Assembly (NCBI GenBank): GCA_948144175.1
Contig: CANXME010000494.1
Span: 1-64,000 of the forward strand
Length of the DNA: 64,000 nucleotides
Source of the DNA: Closterium sp. NIES-65
Lineage: Eukaryota; Streptophyta; Zygnematophyceae; Desmidiales; Closteriaceae
Direction: 5' to 3'
Shown: positions 43,801-54,376 of the stretch, one piece after another
How the letters are laid out: every line of letters starts with the position of its first letter
How positions within the stretch are numbered: the stretch's first letter is position 1
Translations under genes and position numbers: made by a program
Notes under the pieces: model-generated
Seen by the model: only the letters and a program-made list of their open reading frames with translations
Told to the model about the DNA's origin: nothing
The model's database searches: none

Positions 43801-44923
43801 GTACCCCCACCCCGCTGGCGTGCAGCGTACCACTTACGGAGCTGCTGAGGGGGGGGATGTCACGAGTGCGCTGCTGCTGCTGGCGCTGACCACCACCGGA
43901 GCGGACCCTCTGCGCAGCGCCACCCCGACCAGCTCCGCCTCCTCCGCCGCCGCCTCCTCCTCCGCCGCCACCTCCGCCACCTCCGCCCCCACCGCCACCG
44001 CTGCCTCCGCCTCCGCCTCCACCGCCGCCACCGACACCTCCACCCCCGCCACCTCTCCCACCACCACCCCCACCCCCTCCACTACCGCCACCGCCACCTC
44101 CACCGCCCCCGCCAGCCCCTCCAGCGCCCTTGCCCCCCTTGCCCTTGCCGGTGCGGCGTCTCCCGCTCGAAGCAGACGCAGCGCCGACCCCGTAGAAACC
44201 AACGAGGTCGGCAGCAGCAGCAGAAGCAACAGAGGGCAAGAGGGGGGAGGGGGAACACCCCTCAAAGACGGGGGTGCGAGGGTCACCACGAGAGGCTCCT
44301 ACAGCGACTATGCTCTTCTCTGCTGCTAGGAGGGCCTTCTCGAGGAGGTCAACGGTGAGAGTGGTGGGGCAAACTGAGAGGAAGTGGTCCCTGACTACGC
44401 GAAGAGAGTCAGGGAGCCGGGTGACTATGTAGTAGAGGGTGATGTACATGGGGGGGGGGGGGTTCTTGGCGCAGATTTCAGCAGGAAGCGCAGCGCGGTA
44501 GCGAGTGTCACTAGTGCGGAGGTGCGTAATGAGGTCAGCGACTGTGGGAAAGGCAGCAAGGTCAGGGAAGAGGTACGGTAGCATGAGACGGCTCAATGCA
44601 GCAGTGGCAGGGGAGGAGTAGCGTGCAACTACAGCGTCGTACAAGGTCTGAGCACTCTTGTACTGGCTAAAGTGCGCACGCTCAGAGGTAGGCAGGTGGC
44701 GACGCACACCAAGACGTGCAGCAGCATCGCGTGTGGCCCACTGTGAGCGAACAGTGGCGTTAGCATCAGCAGCAGGGGCAGGAGAGGCACCAGAAGTGAG
44801 GTCAAAGAGGGAGAGACCGTCTGCCCTATCGCACTGTAGGAAAAGCTGCAGGTCATCTACCCAGACGTCAAAGTCAATGGCCCGACCCTCAGCGTCAAAA
44901 GCGAGGACACTAGGGGTAGCCAT
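43709..44923 (-). CDS. Copia B gag with extreme poly-Gly tract
   Basis: 404 codons starting MATPSVLAFDAEGRAIDFDV. A typical Copia gag N-domain follows (DDLQLFLQCDRADGLSLFDL, RHLPTSERAHFSQYKSAQTL, YDAVVARYSSPATAALSRL, LPDSLRVVRDHFL). The C-part is about 85 residues of almost pure Gly (43930-44130), then RVRSGGGQRQQQQRTRDIPP. The expected zinc knuckle is in another frame. Confidence 0.88.
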   Translation of the reverse strand: MATPSVLAFDAEGRAIDFDVWVDDLQLFLQCDRADGLSLFDLTSGASPAPAADANATVRSQWATRDAAARLGVRRHLPTSERAHFSQYKSAQTLYDAVVARYSSPATAALSRLMLPYLFPDLAAFPTVADLITHLRTSDTRYRAALPAEICAKNPPPPMYITLYYIVTRLPDSLRVVRDHFLSVCPTTLTVDLLEKALLAAEKSIVAVGASRGDPRTPVFEGCSPSPLLPSVASAAAADLVGFYGVGAASASSGRRRTGKGKGGKGAGGAGGGGGGGGGGSGGGGGGGGRGGGGGGVGGGGGGGGGGSGGGGGGGGGGGGGGGGGGGGGGAGRGGAAQRVRSGGGQRQQQQRTRDIPPLSSSVSGTLHASGVGVLVRAPTSYAPATARVSSAGVRTPPSVALAA

Positions 44924-44999
44924 GACAGCAGTAGACTAGCAGCCCGAACAGTAGGGTAAGGGCAGTGCAGTGATAGAGGCGCTGCTCTTACCGGACAGG

Positions 45000-45950
45000 G
45001 CGGCTCGGGCGGCTCGGCGGCTCGGCAGGAAATGCAGCTCGGCGACTCGGCGGCTCTGGCGGCTCGGGCGACTCGGCGGTACGGCGGCTCGGCAGCAACT
45101 GCGGCTCGGCGACTCGGCGGCTCTGGCGGCTCGGCGGCTCGGCGGTACGGCGGCTCGGCAGCTCGGCGACCCGACGGCTCGGGCGGCTCAGGTGGCGCGG
45201 CGGCTCGGGCGGCTCAGGTGGCTCGGGCGGCTCGGTAGTAGCTTGGCGGCGCCGGCGACTCGGTGGTGACGGCTGGGCCGCGTGGGGACGGCGGCGGGGC
45301 CGGTAGAGGCGGCGCCGGGGCCGGGAAGGGTAGCGCCGGGGCCGCAGGGTAGGCGACGGGGCCAGCAGAGGCGGCGTCGGGGCCGCAGGGTAGGCGACGG
45401 GGCCAGCAGAGGCGGCGCCGAGGCCGCAGGGTAGGCGACGGGGCCAGCAGAGGCGGCGCCGGGGCCCCGCAGGGTAGCACCGGGGCCGCAGGGTAGCACC
45501 GGGGCCGCAGGGTAGGCGACGAGGCCAGCAGGGTAGGCGACGGGGCCAGCACAGGCGGCGCCGGGGCCAGGAAGGGCGGCGCCGGGGCCAGGAAGGGCAG
45601 CGTAGGGGCCGGGAAGGGCGGCGCCGGGGCCAGGAAGGGCGGCGCAGGGGCCGGGAAGGGCGGCGCTGGGGCCGCAGGGGTAGGCGACGGGGCCGCTAGG
45701 GCGGCTAGGAGGGCGGCACGAAAGGGCCGCGATGGCGGCGCGAATGGGCTGCAAGGGCGGCGCGATGCGACGGAGCCGCGAGGGCGGCGGATCGGGGCCG
45801 CAAGGGCGGCGCGACGTGGCCGCTAGGGCGGCGCGACGTGGCCGCTAGGGCGGCGCGACATGACGGGGCCGCGAGGGCGACGCGACGGGGCCGCAAGCGC
45901 GACGCGACGGGGCCGCTAAGGAGGCGCGACAGGGTCGAAAGAGGGGAGCG
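45000..45950 (-). repeat. Copia B 5' leader made of GC-rich minisatellites
   Basis: Between 5' LTR and gag: units of GGCGGCTCGG (45000-45240), CGCCGGGGCC with (G/A)GGAAGGG (45290-45680) and GGGCGGCGCGAC (45690-45950). It has no ORF of note. Similar GGGCGGCGGGGCCGCGA units fill N3 at 49550-49760. Confidence 0.8.
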
Positions 45951-46203
45951 CGACTCGGGCAGAGTAGAGCGCGCTCCGGGCAGGAAAAAAAAAGGTGGTG
46001 GGCCCTAGGAACAGTTCCCACAGGGGAACCTGCTCTATACCATGAGAAAAATGAACGAGAATGAATTGACTAAGGGAAAGTTGGGTACAAGTACAAACCC
46101 TAGAAAGTGGTACCCCATATGTGCTACCCCATTATAGCCTACAATAGCTATGTCATATAAATTTGACAAAGAGAAGCTAGAAGAACCAATTCTCTCCTTG
46201 CAG

Positions 46204-46535
46204 TGGCTATGGCACGTGCGGCACATCTTGCTGATGATGGATCTCACAAAACTTTAATCTCCATGGAATCAGGTGGAATGCGAGATGGTGTGATTAGGAG
46301 TGATGTGAGAGTTGGATTTTTAACAGCAGTAACAATTCAAAGTCAGAATGGGATTGCGAATGGGAAGGTGGGTGTTATGGGGATGTCAGCTGGTCGTGAT
46401 GTTGCAGGCTCGAAGGGTGGTGGTGAGGGAAGAAGATTAGGGGCAATTAAAGCAACGTCTGATGCGGTAGAAATGAAAGTGGGTTTACTTGAGCGATCGT
46501 TTGAAGAACAGGCTAGTAGCAGAAATATTACATAA
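46204..46535 (+). CDS. Host-gene exon right of Copia B, unrecognised
   Basis: Acceptor TCTCCTTGCAG ends at 46203. The open frame continues VAMARAAHLADDGSHKTLIS to a TAA at 46535 and has non-repetitive composition (GVIRSDVRVGFLTAVTIQSQ, NGKVGVMGMSAGRDVAG), unlike its surroundings. Possibly the terminal exon of the gene interrupted by Copia B. Family unknown. Confidence 0.4.
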
Positions 46536-46577
46536 GAATAACGATTGTTATTTTGAACGTGACCTCTTTTCTGGCTT

Positions 46578-48092
46578 TGACAGAATGCTGCCGAGTAGCC
46601 AGTTTACCAATGGCCTAGATATTTGTAAGATATACTCTCTGTTATAATCGAGTGTAAGGAGTTTTCTCGACATTCCTTACTGCGACCGTCAACATCTTGT
46701 ATAGCAGCAGCCGTTGTTCGCCCGTTACTGCTAACGGGGCTTCGCCAACTTCGCGCGCATTGTTTTACCAAACCTCGCACTACTGGAGCAGCCGAGTCGG
46801 CCTACGCTCTGGGAATAGCCCGAACCTCGCGCCAGCATAGCACTAGCTATCTCGCACGCACCGCGTTACCGTTTGCATGTTTCATCTATAAGTAATCGCT
46901 CATGCCTTCGCTCATACTTTGTACTCATTGAACACCTTAGTGCAATCCTCGCTACCTCGAATTCATTGCACCCATAACACTTGGGTATGAGAGCCACTTT
47001 CTTTCGGACCACGCATCTCCGCACCCCAGGAAATCAACTTTGTTTTTTTCACTCGAAGGGACTCACGCCCCTTAGCACCTAGGAGTCGCTGTCCTCGCGC
47101 TCTCTCGTAAACGCGTGCAGCTACGACTGCGCCTAGACTAAGCTGAGCTAACGCCCTTCGTTATGGCTGCGCCGCCCTCCTGGCTTCACTGACACCTTCC
47201 CACCTAGGACCCAGGGGAGCCTGAGGCAACCAGTCTACAGTCTCCGCCAGTCGCCCCGTGAGTGGCATGACACTCTTCGCTCCACGCTTTGTGACCTTGG
47301 GTTTAGTCCGTCGTCCGCCGACTCGCCACTATTTGTTCGGGCTGGTTCCACTCCTTTCTTAATCCTTGTTTACGTTGACGACTTGGTCTTTGCTACAGCA
47401 GATAGAGCAGCCCTGGCTCAGGTGAAGTCCAAACTGCGGAAGAGACACAAGTGCACTGACCTAGGTGAACTGCAGCGCTACCTTGGCCTGCAGATCAACA
47501 AGGACAGAGCCGCTCGCACCATCACACTGACTCAGTCACACATGGTGCAGCAGGTCCTTCGGCGGTTCGACTTCCAGTTCTCCACCACACAGCCCACTCC
47601 TCTTGCTGTTGACCACAGGCTCACTGGCCCCTTTCCCGGCGAGCCTTTTGAGTCCAGAGGTCCCTACGCAGAGCTGGTGGGCTGCACCTGATGACTTCTA
47701 CTCGGCCGGACCTCGCCTTTCTCCTCAGCATACTTTCTCGCTTTGTTGCGACTCGGAGGCACCGTCCTGTCCACTGGACAGCTGCTGTGAGGGTGGCGAA
47801 GTACCAGGCGACTACATCAAGCATGGATCTTGTGCTTGGAGGGACTCAGCCAGTGGCGTTGACCACTCCGACTCTTCATACGCTGACGACGTGGAGACTC
47901 AGCACTCGACTTAGGGTTACTGCTTCAGTCTGGGTGCTGGTGCTGTGTCGTGGAGGTCTACACGGTCGTCGTCTGTGGCTACTTCCAGTGCAGAGGCAGA
48001 GATCTACGCCGGTGCCATGGCGGCACAGGAGCTTCGCTGGTTGACCTTCTTGCTCGCCGACCTTGGTGAGCGGTCTCGCTCTGCACCGATCT
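46578..48092 (+). mobile_element. Copia C: decayed, internally deleted Copia element
   Basis: A probable 5' LTR (about 46578-46979, TGACAG...ATAACA) is followed by TGGGTATGAGAGCC, a mutated initiator-Met PBS. About 280 bp later the sequence is already RT (EWHDTLR.TLCDLGFS), so gag to RT N-part is deleted. No 3' LTR: it stops at a Gypsy LTR at 48093. Confidence 0.7.
47261..48092 (+). pseudogene. Copia C RT/RNase H fragment
   Basis: Close relative of Copia B RT: LVYVDDLVFATADRAALAQV, DLGELQRYLGLQI, YAELVGC, then TSTRPDLAFLLSILSRFVAT in another frame and EIYAGAMAAQELRWLT in a third. Frameshifts near 47310, 47690 and 47860 make it non-functional. Confidence 0.88.
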
Positions 48093-48678
48093 TGTGAGAG
48101 TACGCCGATGTTCGACATTTTTCTCAATTCTATATTTTTACATTATCTTATTCTCCTTTTTTCCTCTTTCATTTGCACTTTATTTCACCTCAATCGGACT
48201 ACTATTCTATTTTCTAGAGCTTTCCGATCATTTCACTGATTTTGTATTTTCGGCACTGACATTTACATTATACGGCACCAACAACACCGACAGTGGTGTA
48301 CAAGGCGTAATCTTGCCATAATCCGAAGTGCCAGTGGGCTTGCGTGCTTATGCGTACTAGTGATTATCTATTCTAGAAGAGCGTGTTCCAAAAGGTCCGG
48401 ATTATTTGTTGTTTCTATGTATTTCTGAGTATAAATACGCCTTGTACTCACCTTTAGTGCAACATTCTCGAGTGGAAATTCAATCCTGTGACACTTGGTA
48501 TCAGAGCCGTTTTCCCTCGCGGAGTTTCAGCTGAGCAGCGCGTTCAAGAAATTCATGCTTCGAATAACCGCCAAGGGCGATGAATTCGGTGCCGACGCTG
48601 GTAAGCACCAGGTTCCGCGCTTTTTTAATAACCCCCCTCACGCGTTTTTTTAACAGGTTCATGTGTTGATTGTGAAAG
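48093..48678 (+). mobile_element. Gypsy D 5' LTR and leader
   Basis: LTR about 48093-48493 beginning TGTGAGAGTACG, as in Gypsy A and E, and ending CCTGTGACA, followed by PBS CTTGGTATCAGAGCCG. Sequence otherwise diverged from the A/E LTRs. The leader runs to N3 at 48679; no Gypsy D coding sequence is visible. Confidence 0.7.
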
Positions 48679-50194
48679 TGTGAAATTTAGAAGAAAGAAG
48701 AGAGTTGAACTAGCAAGAATGAGGATACAAATAGCAAACCCTAGAAGGGTTGTACTCGCTATAGAGCACCCCACTACAGGCTAGAGCATAAGATAACATT
48801 CTGACACACCCCCATAGCCAAAGTGGGGTGTAATCAGCAGAGCAAGCAAGGCAGTACAAGCTCAGGGTGGATCACAATGTCACCACACATTCTGAGCACA
48901 AGTTCAAGAAGCAATAGTTTAGAGTTCACAATTATAAGCAAAGCTAGTGGTAGTCACAACGGGCAAGCGAGGAGGAGGAGAGAGAGTGAGAGGAGAGGAG
49001 ATAGGAGGCGTCGGCTGAAGCTGCAGACACACGGGCAACAGGAGGCAGACTGGCACAGCGGCTTCCGGACGAAGTCCCCGGAATACAGGAGTAACAGGCC
49101 CCGCGGCTAAAGTAGCGGCAGACGAGCAACGGACCCACGGGCGGCTGGCACAGCTGGCTACGACTGGGCTACCGGACGAAGTCCCCGGAATACAGGTGCT
49201 GCTGGCGACACGACGGCAACCTCCATACAGCTTCCCCAAACTATCCCACTCCCCCTGGCACACACCCGCTGCTACACCGCTAGCTCCACTCCCACGCACC
49301 CCCCTTAAACCCTAAACCCCAGTCTCCCACACATCCACCCCCCTCAGCGACAGCTGCAGCAGTGGGAGACGAAAGGAGGAGGAGGAGCAAAGGGAGGAAT
49401 GAAGAAGTGCCACCCCCATACTCGCCACCCCCTACTTGCCACCCCCAAACCCTAACACAGGCAGGGTGGGATGGCGGGTAGGCAGGGTGGGATGGCGGCG
49501 CTCGCCCCCCTCCCCCAGGCGGCCCCCGAGGGAGCCGCGACGGGCGACGGGAAAAGGGGCCGGGGCGCAAGTAGGGCGGCGGGGCCGCGAATTTGGGGCG
49601 GCGGGGCCGCGACAGAAGGGCGGCGGGGCCGCGAAGTGGGGCGGCGGGGCCGCGCATGTAGGGTGGCGGGGCCGCGAAATGGGGCAGCGGGGCCGCAAAG
49701 TGAGGCGGCGGGGCCGCGACATGAGGCGGCGGGGCCGCGAAGTGGGGCGGCGGGGCCGCGACGGGTCCCCGTCGCCCGTCGCGGCGCCTCCAGAGGGCGA
49801 CGCGGCGAACGACGGGGCAGAAGCCCGCCGCGCGCCTCGGGGCGCACAGCGGGCAGAGAACCGCCGCGCGCCTCGGGGCGCACGACGGGCAGAAAACCGC
49901 CGCGCGCCTCGGGGCGCACGGCGGGAAGAAAAAGCGTCGCACGCCAGGGGGCGTGCGGCTCAACGAGTAGTGGAAGATAGTTGCAGCGGAAGCGAGGAGG
50001 TGGTAACCCACCCACAGGATCGATCCAAGGGGATCGACCTGCTCCGATAGCATGTTAAATTTAGAAGAAAGAAGAGAGAAGAGAGAAGGGGATTGCACTA
50101 GCAAGAATGAGGATACAAATAGCAAACCCTAGAAGGGTTGTACTCGCTATAGAGCACCCCACTACAGGCTAGAGCATAAGATAACATTCTGACA
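48679..50194 (-). mobile_element. N3: non-autonomous element without matching TSD
   Basis: LTRs 48679-48806 and 50053-50194; the right one carries about 14 extra bases (a second GAAGAGAGAA unit) and the termini differ (TGTGAAATT against TGTTAAATT). PBS-like TGCTATCGGAGC on the minus strand at the right, polypurine GGCTATGGGGGTG at the left. Internal GC-rich CGGCGGGGCCGCGA repeats. The flanks are GAAAG on the left and ACTTT on the right, so no direct duplication. Confidence 0.85.
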
Positions 50195-53100
50195 ACTTTC
50201 TACGGATACTCGGAGCAGCAGCAACCACTAGTACTCGAGGTGATCTGCAAAGGGCGTCGCCTCCAGACCCTGGTGGACAGTGGTGCGTCCCACTCGTTGT
50301 ACGACCGCGGGACGTTGGAGAAAATTGGAGAATCCTAAGAAGAAACCCAGTTTTCAGCAACCATGGCGGACGGTACGAAGCTTCCCATCCACGGAAAGTC
50401 AACACTGCAGCTGTAGATAGGGGCGTTGAGGTGGAAGCCGACGTTGCCGATCACGAACATCAAGGGATTAGATTTCATCTTGGGGCAAGATTTTCTGAAG
50501 CGGTTCAACCCCAAGATCGACTGGGTCAACCGGAAAACGTGCATCTACAACAACGGGAAACGAGTGGAGCTGCGAAGCTTGACGGATACAGGGAGCGTTC
50601 CTGAAACGACACTGGCACGGTTCGAACGGACAATGAACGAGAGTAAAACGAGTTACTTAGCACTGGTTATAGCAGCAGCAGAGGAGGAGGTCTTGGAGCA
50701 GTACAAGGATATAATGCCCGACGACCTACCCACAGGCGTACCTCCAGCACGCACCCACGAGCACGAGATCGTGGAGGAACCAGGTGCGAAACCCGTCTCA
50801 CGTGCACCATACCGACTGAGTCCGACTGAACTGACAGACATGAAAAAACAGATAGAGTATCTACTGGACACACAACTGATCCGCCCATCCACCTCTCCCT
50901 ACGGCGCACCAGTTCTCTTCACTCCAAAACCAGACGGCAGTCTACGGATGTGCATCGACTACCGCGCACTAAACAAACAGACAGTAAAAAACAAATATCC
51001 CATACCGCGCATAGACGACCTACTCGATCAACTGCGTGGAGCAACAGTATTTTCGAAGCTGGACCTACGATCGAGCTACTGGCAGATCAAGATGGCAGAC
51101 AACTCCGTCCACAAGACAGTGTTCCGTACCAGATACGGCTCCTACGAATACTTGGTGATGCCGTTCAGACTCTGCAACGCACCAGCAACGTTTCAGGCGG
51201 AGATGAATCACATCTTACGACCCCTGCTGGACGAATGCGTGGTGGTGTACCTGGACGACATTCTCATCTACTCCAAGAACATGAAGGAGCACGTGGAGCA
51301 TCTACGGAAGGTGTTCGAGATCCTGCGGAAAAACAAGTTCTACGTGAAGCTGTCAAAGAGCGACTTCGCCCTGAAGAAGGTGCAGTTTCTCGGGCACATG
51401 GTGAGTGCCGAGGGCGTACACGTGGACCCACGGAAGATCGAAGCCGTCAAGAAGTGGAAAGTACCAGAGAACGTGAAGGAGTTACAGCAGTTCCTAGGCT
51501 TCGCCAACTACTATAACAGGTTCGTGCCGCAGTACGCTAAGATAGCAGCGCCACTAACCGGCCTACTGAAAAAGGATACGCCCTACAAATGGGATACCCT
51601 TCATCAGCAAGCCATGGAGCAGCTACAGACAGCACTGACTACAGCGCCAGTACTCATCTTGCCGGATCCAGACAAGGACTACGTGGTGGAAGCAGACGCT
51701 AGTGACCAAGCAGTCGGAGCAGTACTGATGCAGGATCACGGACGCGGTTTGCAGCCCATCGCCTACCTCAGTAAGAAGCTACACGGAGCAGAACTAAACT
51801 ACCCCATTCACGACAAGGAAGCCTTAGCGATAGTCATAGCCTTCAAGGCGTGGAGGTGTTACCTAGAGGGAGCCAAGACTACAGTCTATACTGACCACTG
51901 CAGTCTCAAATACCTGAAGTCACAGCCGACACTCTCACGACGACAGGTGCGGTGGGTGGACTTCCTGGAAACTCACTTCCACTACGACATCGTCTACAAG
52001 CCCGGGCTACACAACAAGGCAGACGCGTTGAGCCGCCCCGGACATGTAGCAGGCATCCAGCTCGACGGGATGAACCCTCTGCTCAAGGGTCTATTCCAAC
52101 ATGGGTACTCCGTGGACGCAGAGATTGCTACAGCACAGACCAAGAAGCTATTACAGTGGGAGAAAGACTTAGCTGTAAGGAAGGGTTCAGGAAAGATTTG
52201 GGTACCGAATTACGCCCCGCTACGGCAGATCCTATTGGAGGAGTTTCACGACGTACCTTACGCGGGACATTTCGGGAGCAACAAGACGTTAGCAGGGATA
52301 GCGAAGTATTACTACTGGCCCGGGATGGCAGCAGACGTGCAGCAGTTCGTCACCTCTTGCGACACGTGCCAGCGGATGAAGAGCAGCAAGCAGAAAAAAG
52401 CAGGGTTACTTCAACCTCTACCCGTACCGGAGCAGCCATGGCAGGTCGTTAGCCTCGACTTCATCACAGGGCTTCCTTCGACCTCACGGGGACATGATTC
52501 CATCCTCGTGGTGATCGATAAGTTCTCCAAAATGGGTCACTTCATACCGACCAACGCCACAGCTACAGCTGAGACAGAGACCCCAAATTCACGAGTAAGT
52601 TCTGGAAGGAGCTCATGGGACTGTTGGGGACAAAGCTTGCAATGTCTTCAGCATACCACCCCCAGACTGACGGACAGACAGAGCGACTCAATCAAGTGGT
52701 TGAACAGTTACTGCGCACAGCTTGCAAGGACGACGTCAGCCACTGGGACACACAGTTACCAACCCTAGAGTTCGCTTACAACAACGCATCACATGCGGCC
52801 ACAGGGAAAACTCCTTTCTTCCTGTGTTACGGACGGGAACCACTCACACCACAGCAGCCAACAACACCGGCACACGTCCAAGCCGCACATGACTTCGTCA
52901 CCACCATGCAGCAGCTATGGGAGAAGACTCAGCGACGTCTCACCAAGATGCAGAACTCCCAGAAGCAGTATGCCGATCGTCAGCGACGTGATCACTCAGT
53001 AGCAGTCGGAGATCAGGTGCTTCTTGACACGCGCAACTTGAACCTGTCTCACCTCCCATCCAAACTCCGGCCTGGTTTCTGTGGTCCTTTTCTCGTTGCG

Positions 53101-53851
53101 GCACAGGTGACACCAGTTACATTCCGCTTGCGCTTACCAGATACGTGGAAGCTTCACAATGCTTTCCATGTGCAGCTACTGAAACCCTACAAGGACCCCA
53201 ACCAACAGTTCAAGGGACGGCATCTACCGCCACCTCCACCTGTTCTTGTGCAGGATGAACCCGAGTACGAGATCGAGCGCGTTCTCTCTCATCGGCGCCG
53301 CGGCGGCAAGACCCTCGAGTTCCTGATACGCTGGAAGGGATACGACCCCACAGAGGACAGTTGGATTGCAGAAGCTGATATGGGCAACGCACGCCGTGCT
53401 CTCAAGGACTATCTTGTCAAGCAGGGTGTATCTCACGCCACCCAGCTTTGAGGGGGGGACGTGTGAGAGTACGACGCCTTATGCCAGCTATGCTTGCTTG
53501 CCTTTACTTTATCATGCTATTTCTAGCATAGGATAATTATATGCATGCATGAATTGCTTGATTTCCTAGGCTAGGTGCTTTCCTATATTTTGTTATAGTT
53601 ATAGCACCGAGCTAGGTTGCGTGCACCGAATTCTGGCTTTTCGGTTGCCACCGAATTGCCTTCTACCGAATTCGGTAAGGATCCGTTCGGGACGCTACGC
53701 GGCCCGCGGAACCTTCGCGTAACACCTGGTTACGGGGCCTTGTGTCGAGCCTATATATAGCCTCGTGTTGTACCCAGGTGAAGACATTCAATTCAATTCA
53801 ATTCGACTCAATTCTCATTCTCTTTTCTGAACTCGATCCTAGATCCTCACA
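50195..53851 (+). mobile_element. Gypsy E: chromovirus, 5' part missing
   Basis: Near-identical sister of Gypsy A. Begins inside the gag/protease junction (YGYSEQQQPLVLEVICKGRR, DSGASHSLYDRG) with a TAA near 50337, and continues to a 3' LTR at 53462-53851 (390 bp, polypurine TTTGAGGGGGGGACG). The LTR has CTATATATAG and an expanded CAATTCAATT segment. The 5' LTR and gag are absent; N3 abuts instead. Confidence 0.9.
50426..53451 (+). pseudogene. Gypsy E pol with integrase deletion
   Basis: The first frame 50426-52768 covers RT (YLDDILIYS at about 51255) and RNase H (DHCSLKYL) to integrase [10 protein letters not shown]. Compared with Gypsy A, about 70 bp is missing near 52567, removing the ARLFFDRII...ATLIS block and shifting the frame. 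The second frame 52615-53451 carries the rest of integrase and the intact chromodomain. Phe to Arg in the [13 protein letters not shown] motif is a further change from Gypsy A (FGLCNAP). Confidence 0.92.
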
Positions 53852-54252
53852 GTCCTGGGCCTCCCAGTGTGGGGGGGTGTCAGTAGATCTGCACTGTGGA
53901 TGCCCGATTGATCCTGGAGAGGGTTACAGGCGCGTTCGCCTTGGGGGTTATGGGCGCACTGACCCGCTACTGAAACAAGCCCTTTTATCCCAATGGTCTA
54001 GTGGTTGGGATTCTGACATGGTATCAGAGCGGTCTCGGGTTCGATTCCCGGTGTATGCACATGTAGGCCGTTGCCGCTGTGCTTAGTCCTGGGCCTCCCA
54101 GTGTGGGGGGGTGTCAGTAGATCTGCACTGTGGATGCCCGATTGATCCTGGAGAGGGTTACAGGTGCGTTCGCCTGGGGGGTTATGGGCGCACTGACCCG
54201 CTACTGAAACAAGCCCTTTTATCCCAATGGTCTAGTGGTTGGGATTCTGACA
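53852..54252 (+). mobile_element. TRIM copy C: tandem array (partial internal, LTR, internal, LTR)
   Basis: LTRs 53878-54018 and 54112-54252 (141 bp, TGTCAGTAG...TTCTGACA). Internal 54019-54111 with PBS TGGTATCAGAGC. Upstream of the first LTR is the 3' part of another internal region (53852-53877), so at least three LTRs once stood in tandem; Gypsy E's LTR abuts it. A box 53994-54004, perfect B box GGTTCGATTCC 54038-54048. Confidence 0.9.
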
Positions 54253-54376
54253 AAACCAACCTTCCGAGCACCATATCGACTTATGCCTATGGAGTTGGTT
54301 GACATGAAGAAGCAGATCGAGTACCTTCTGGACAAAGGACTCATTCGACCATCAACATCACCATATGGTGCACCAG

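Larger units (their letters stand above)
30985..46168 (-). mobile_element. Copia B: Ty1/copia element, TSD AAGAG, hosting nested insertions
   Basis: 126-bp LTRs at 30985-31110 (3') and 46043-46168 (5'), minus-strand ends TGTCA...TCTCA, flanked by AAGAG at 30980-30984 and 46169-46173. PBS TGGTATAGAGC beside the 5' LTR; polypurine tract CTATGGGGGTG-like (here GTATGGGGGTG) beside the 3' LTR. Gene order gag, protease, integrase, RT, RNase H is the Copia order. Interrupted by Gypsy A (35580-42999) and a TRIM (32424-32770); without these it is about 7.4 kb. The LTRs are similar but not identical and the reading frames carry several shifts, so it is inactive. Confidence 0.93.
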
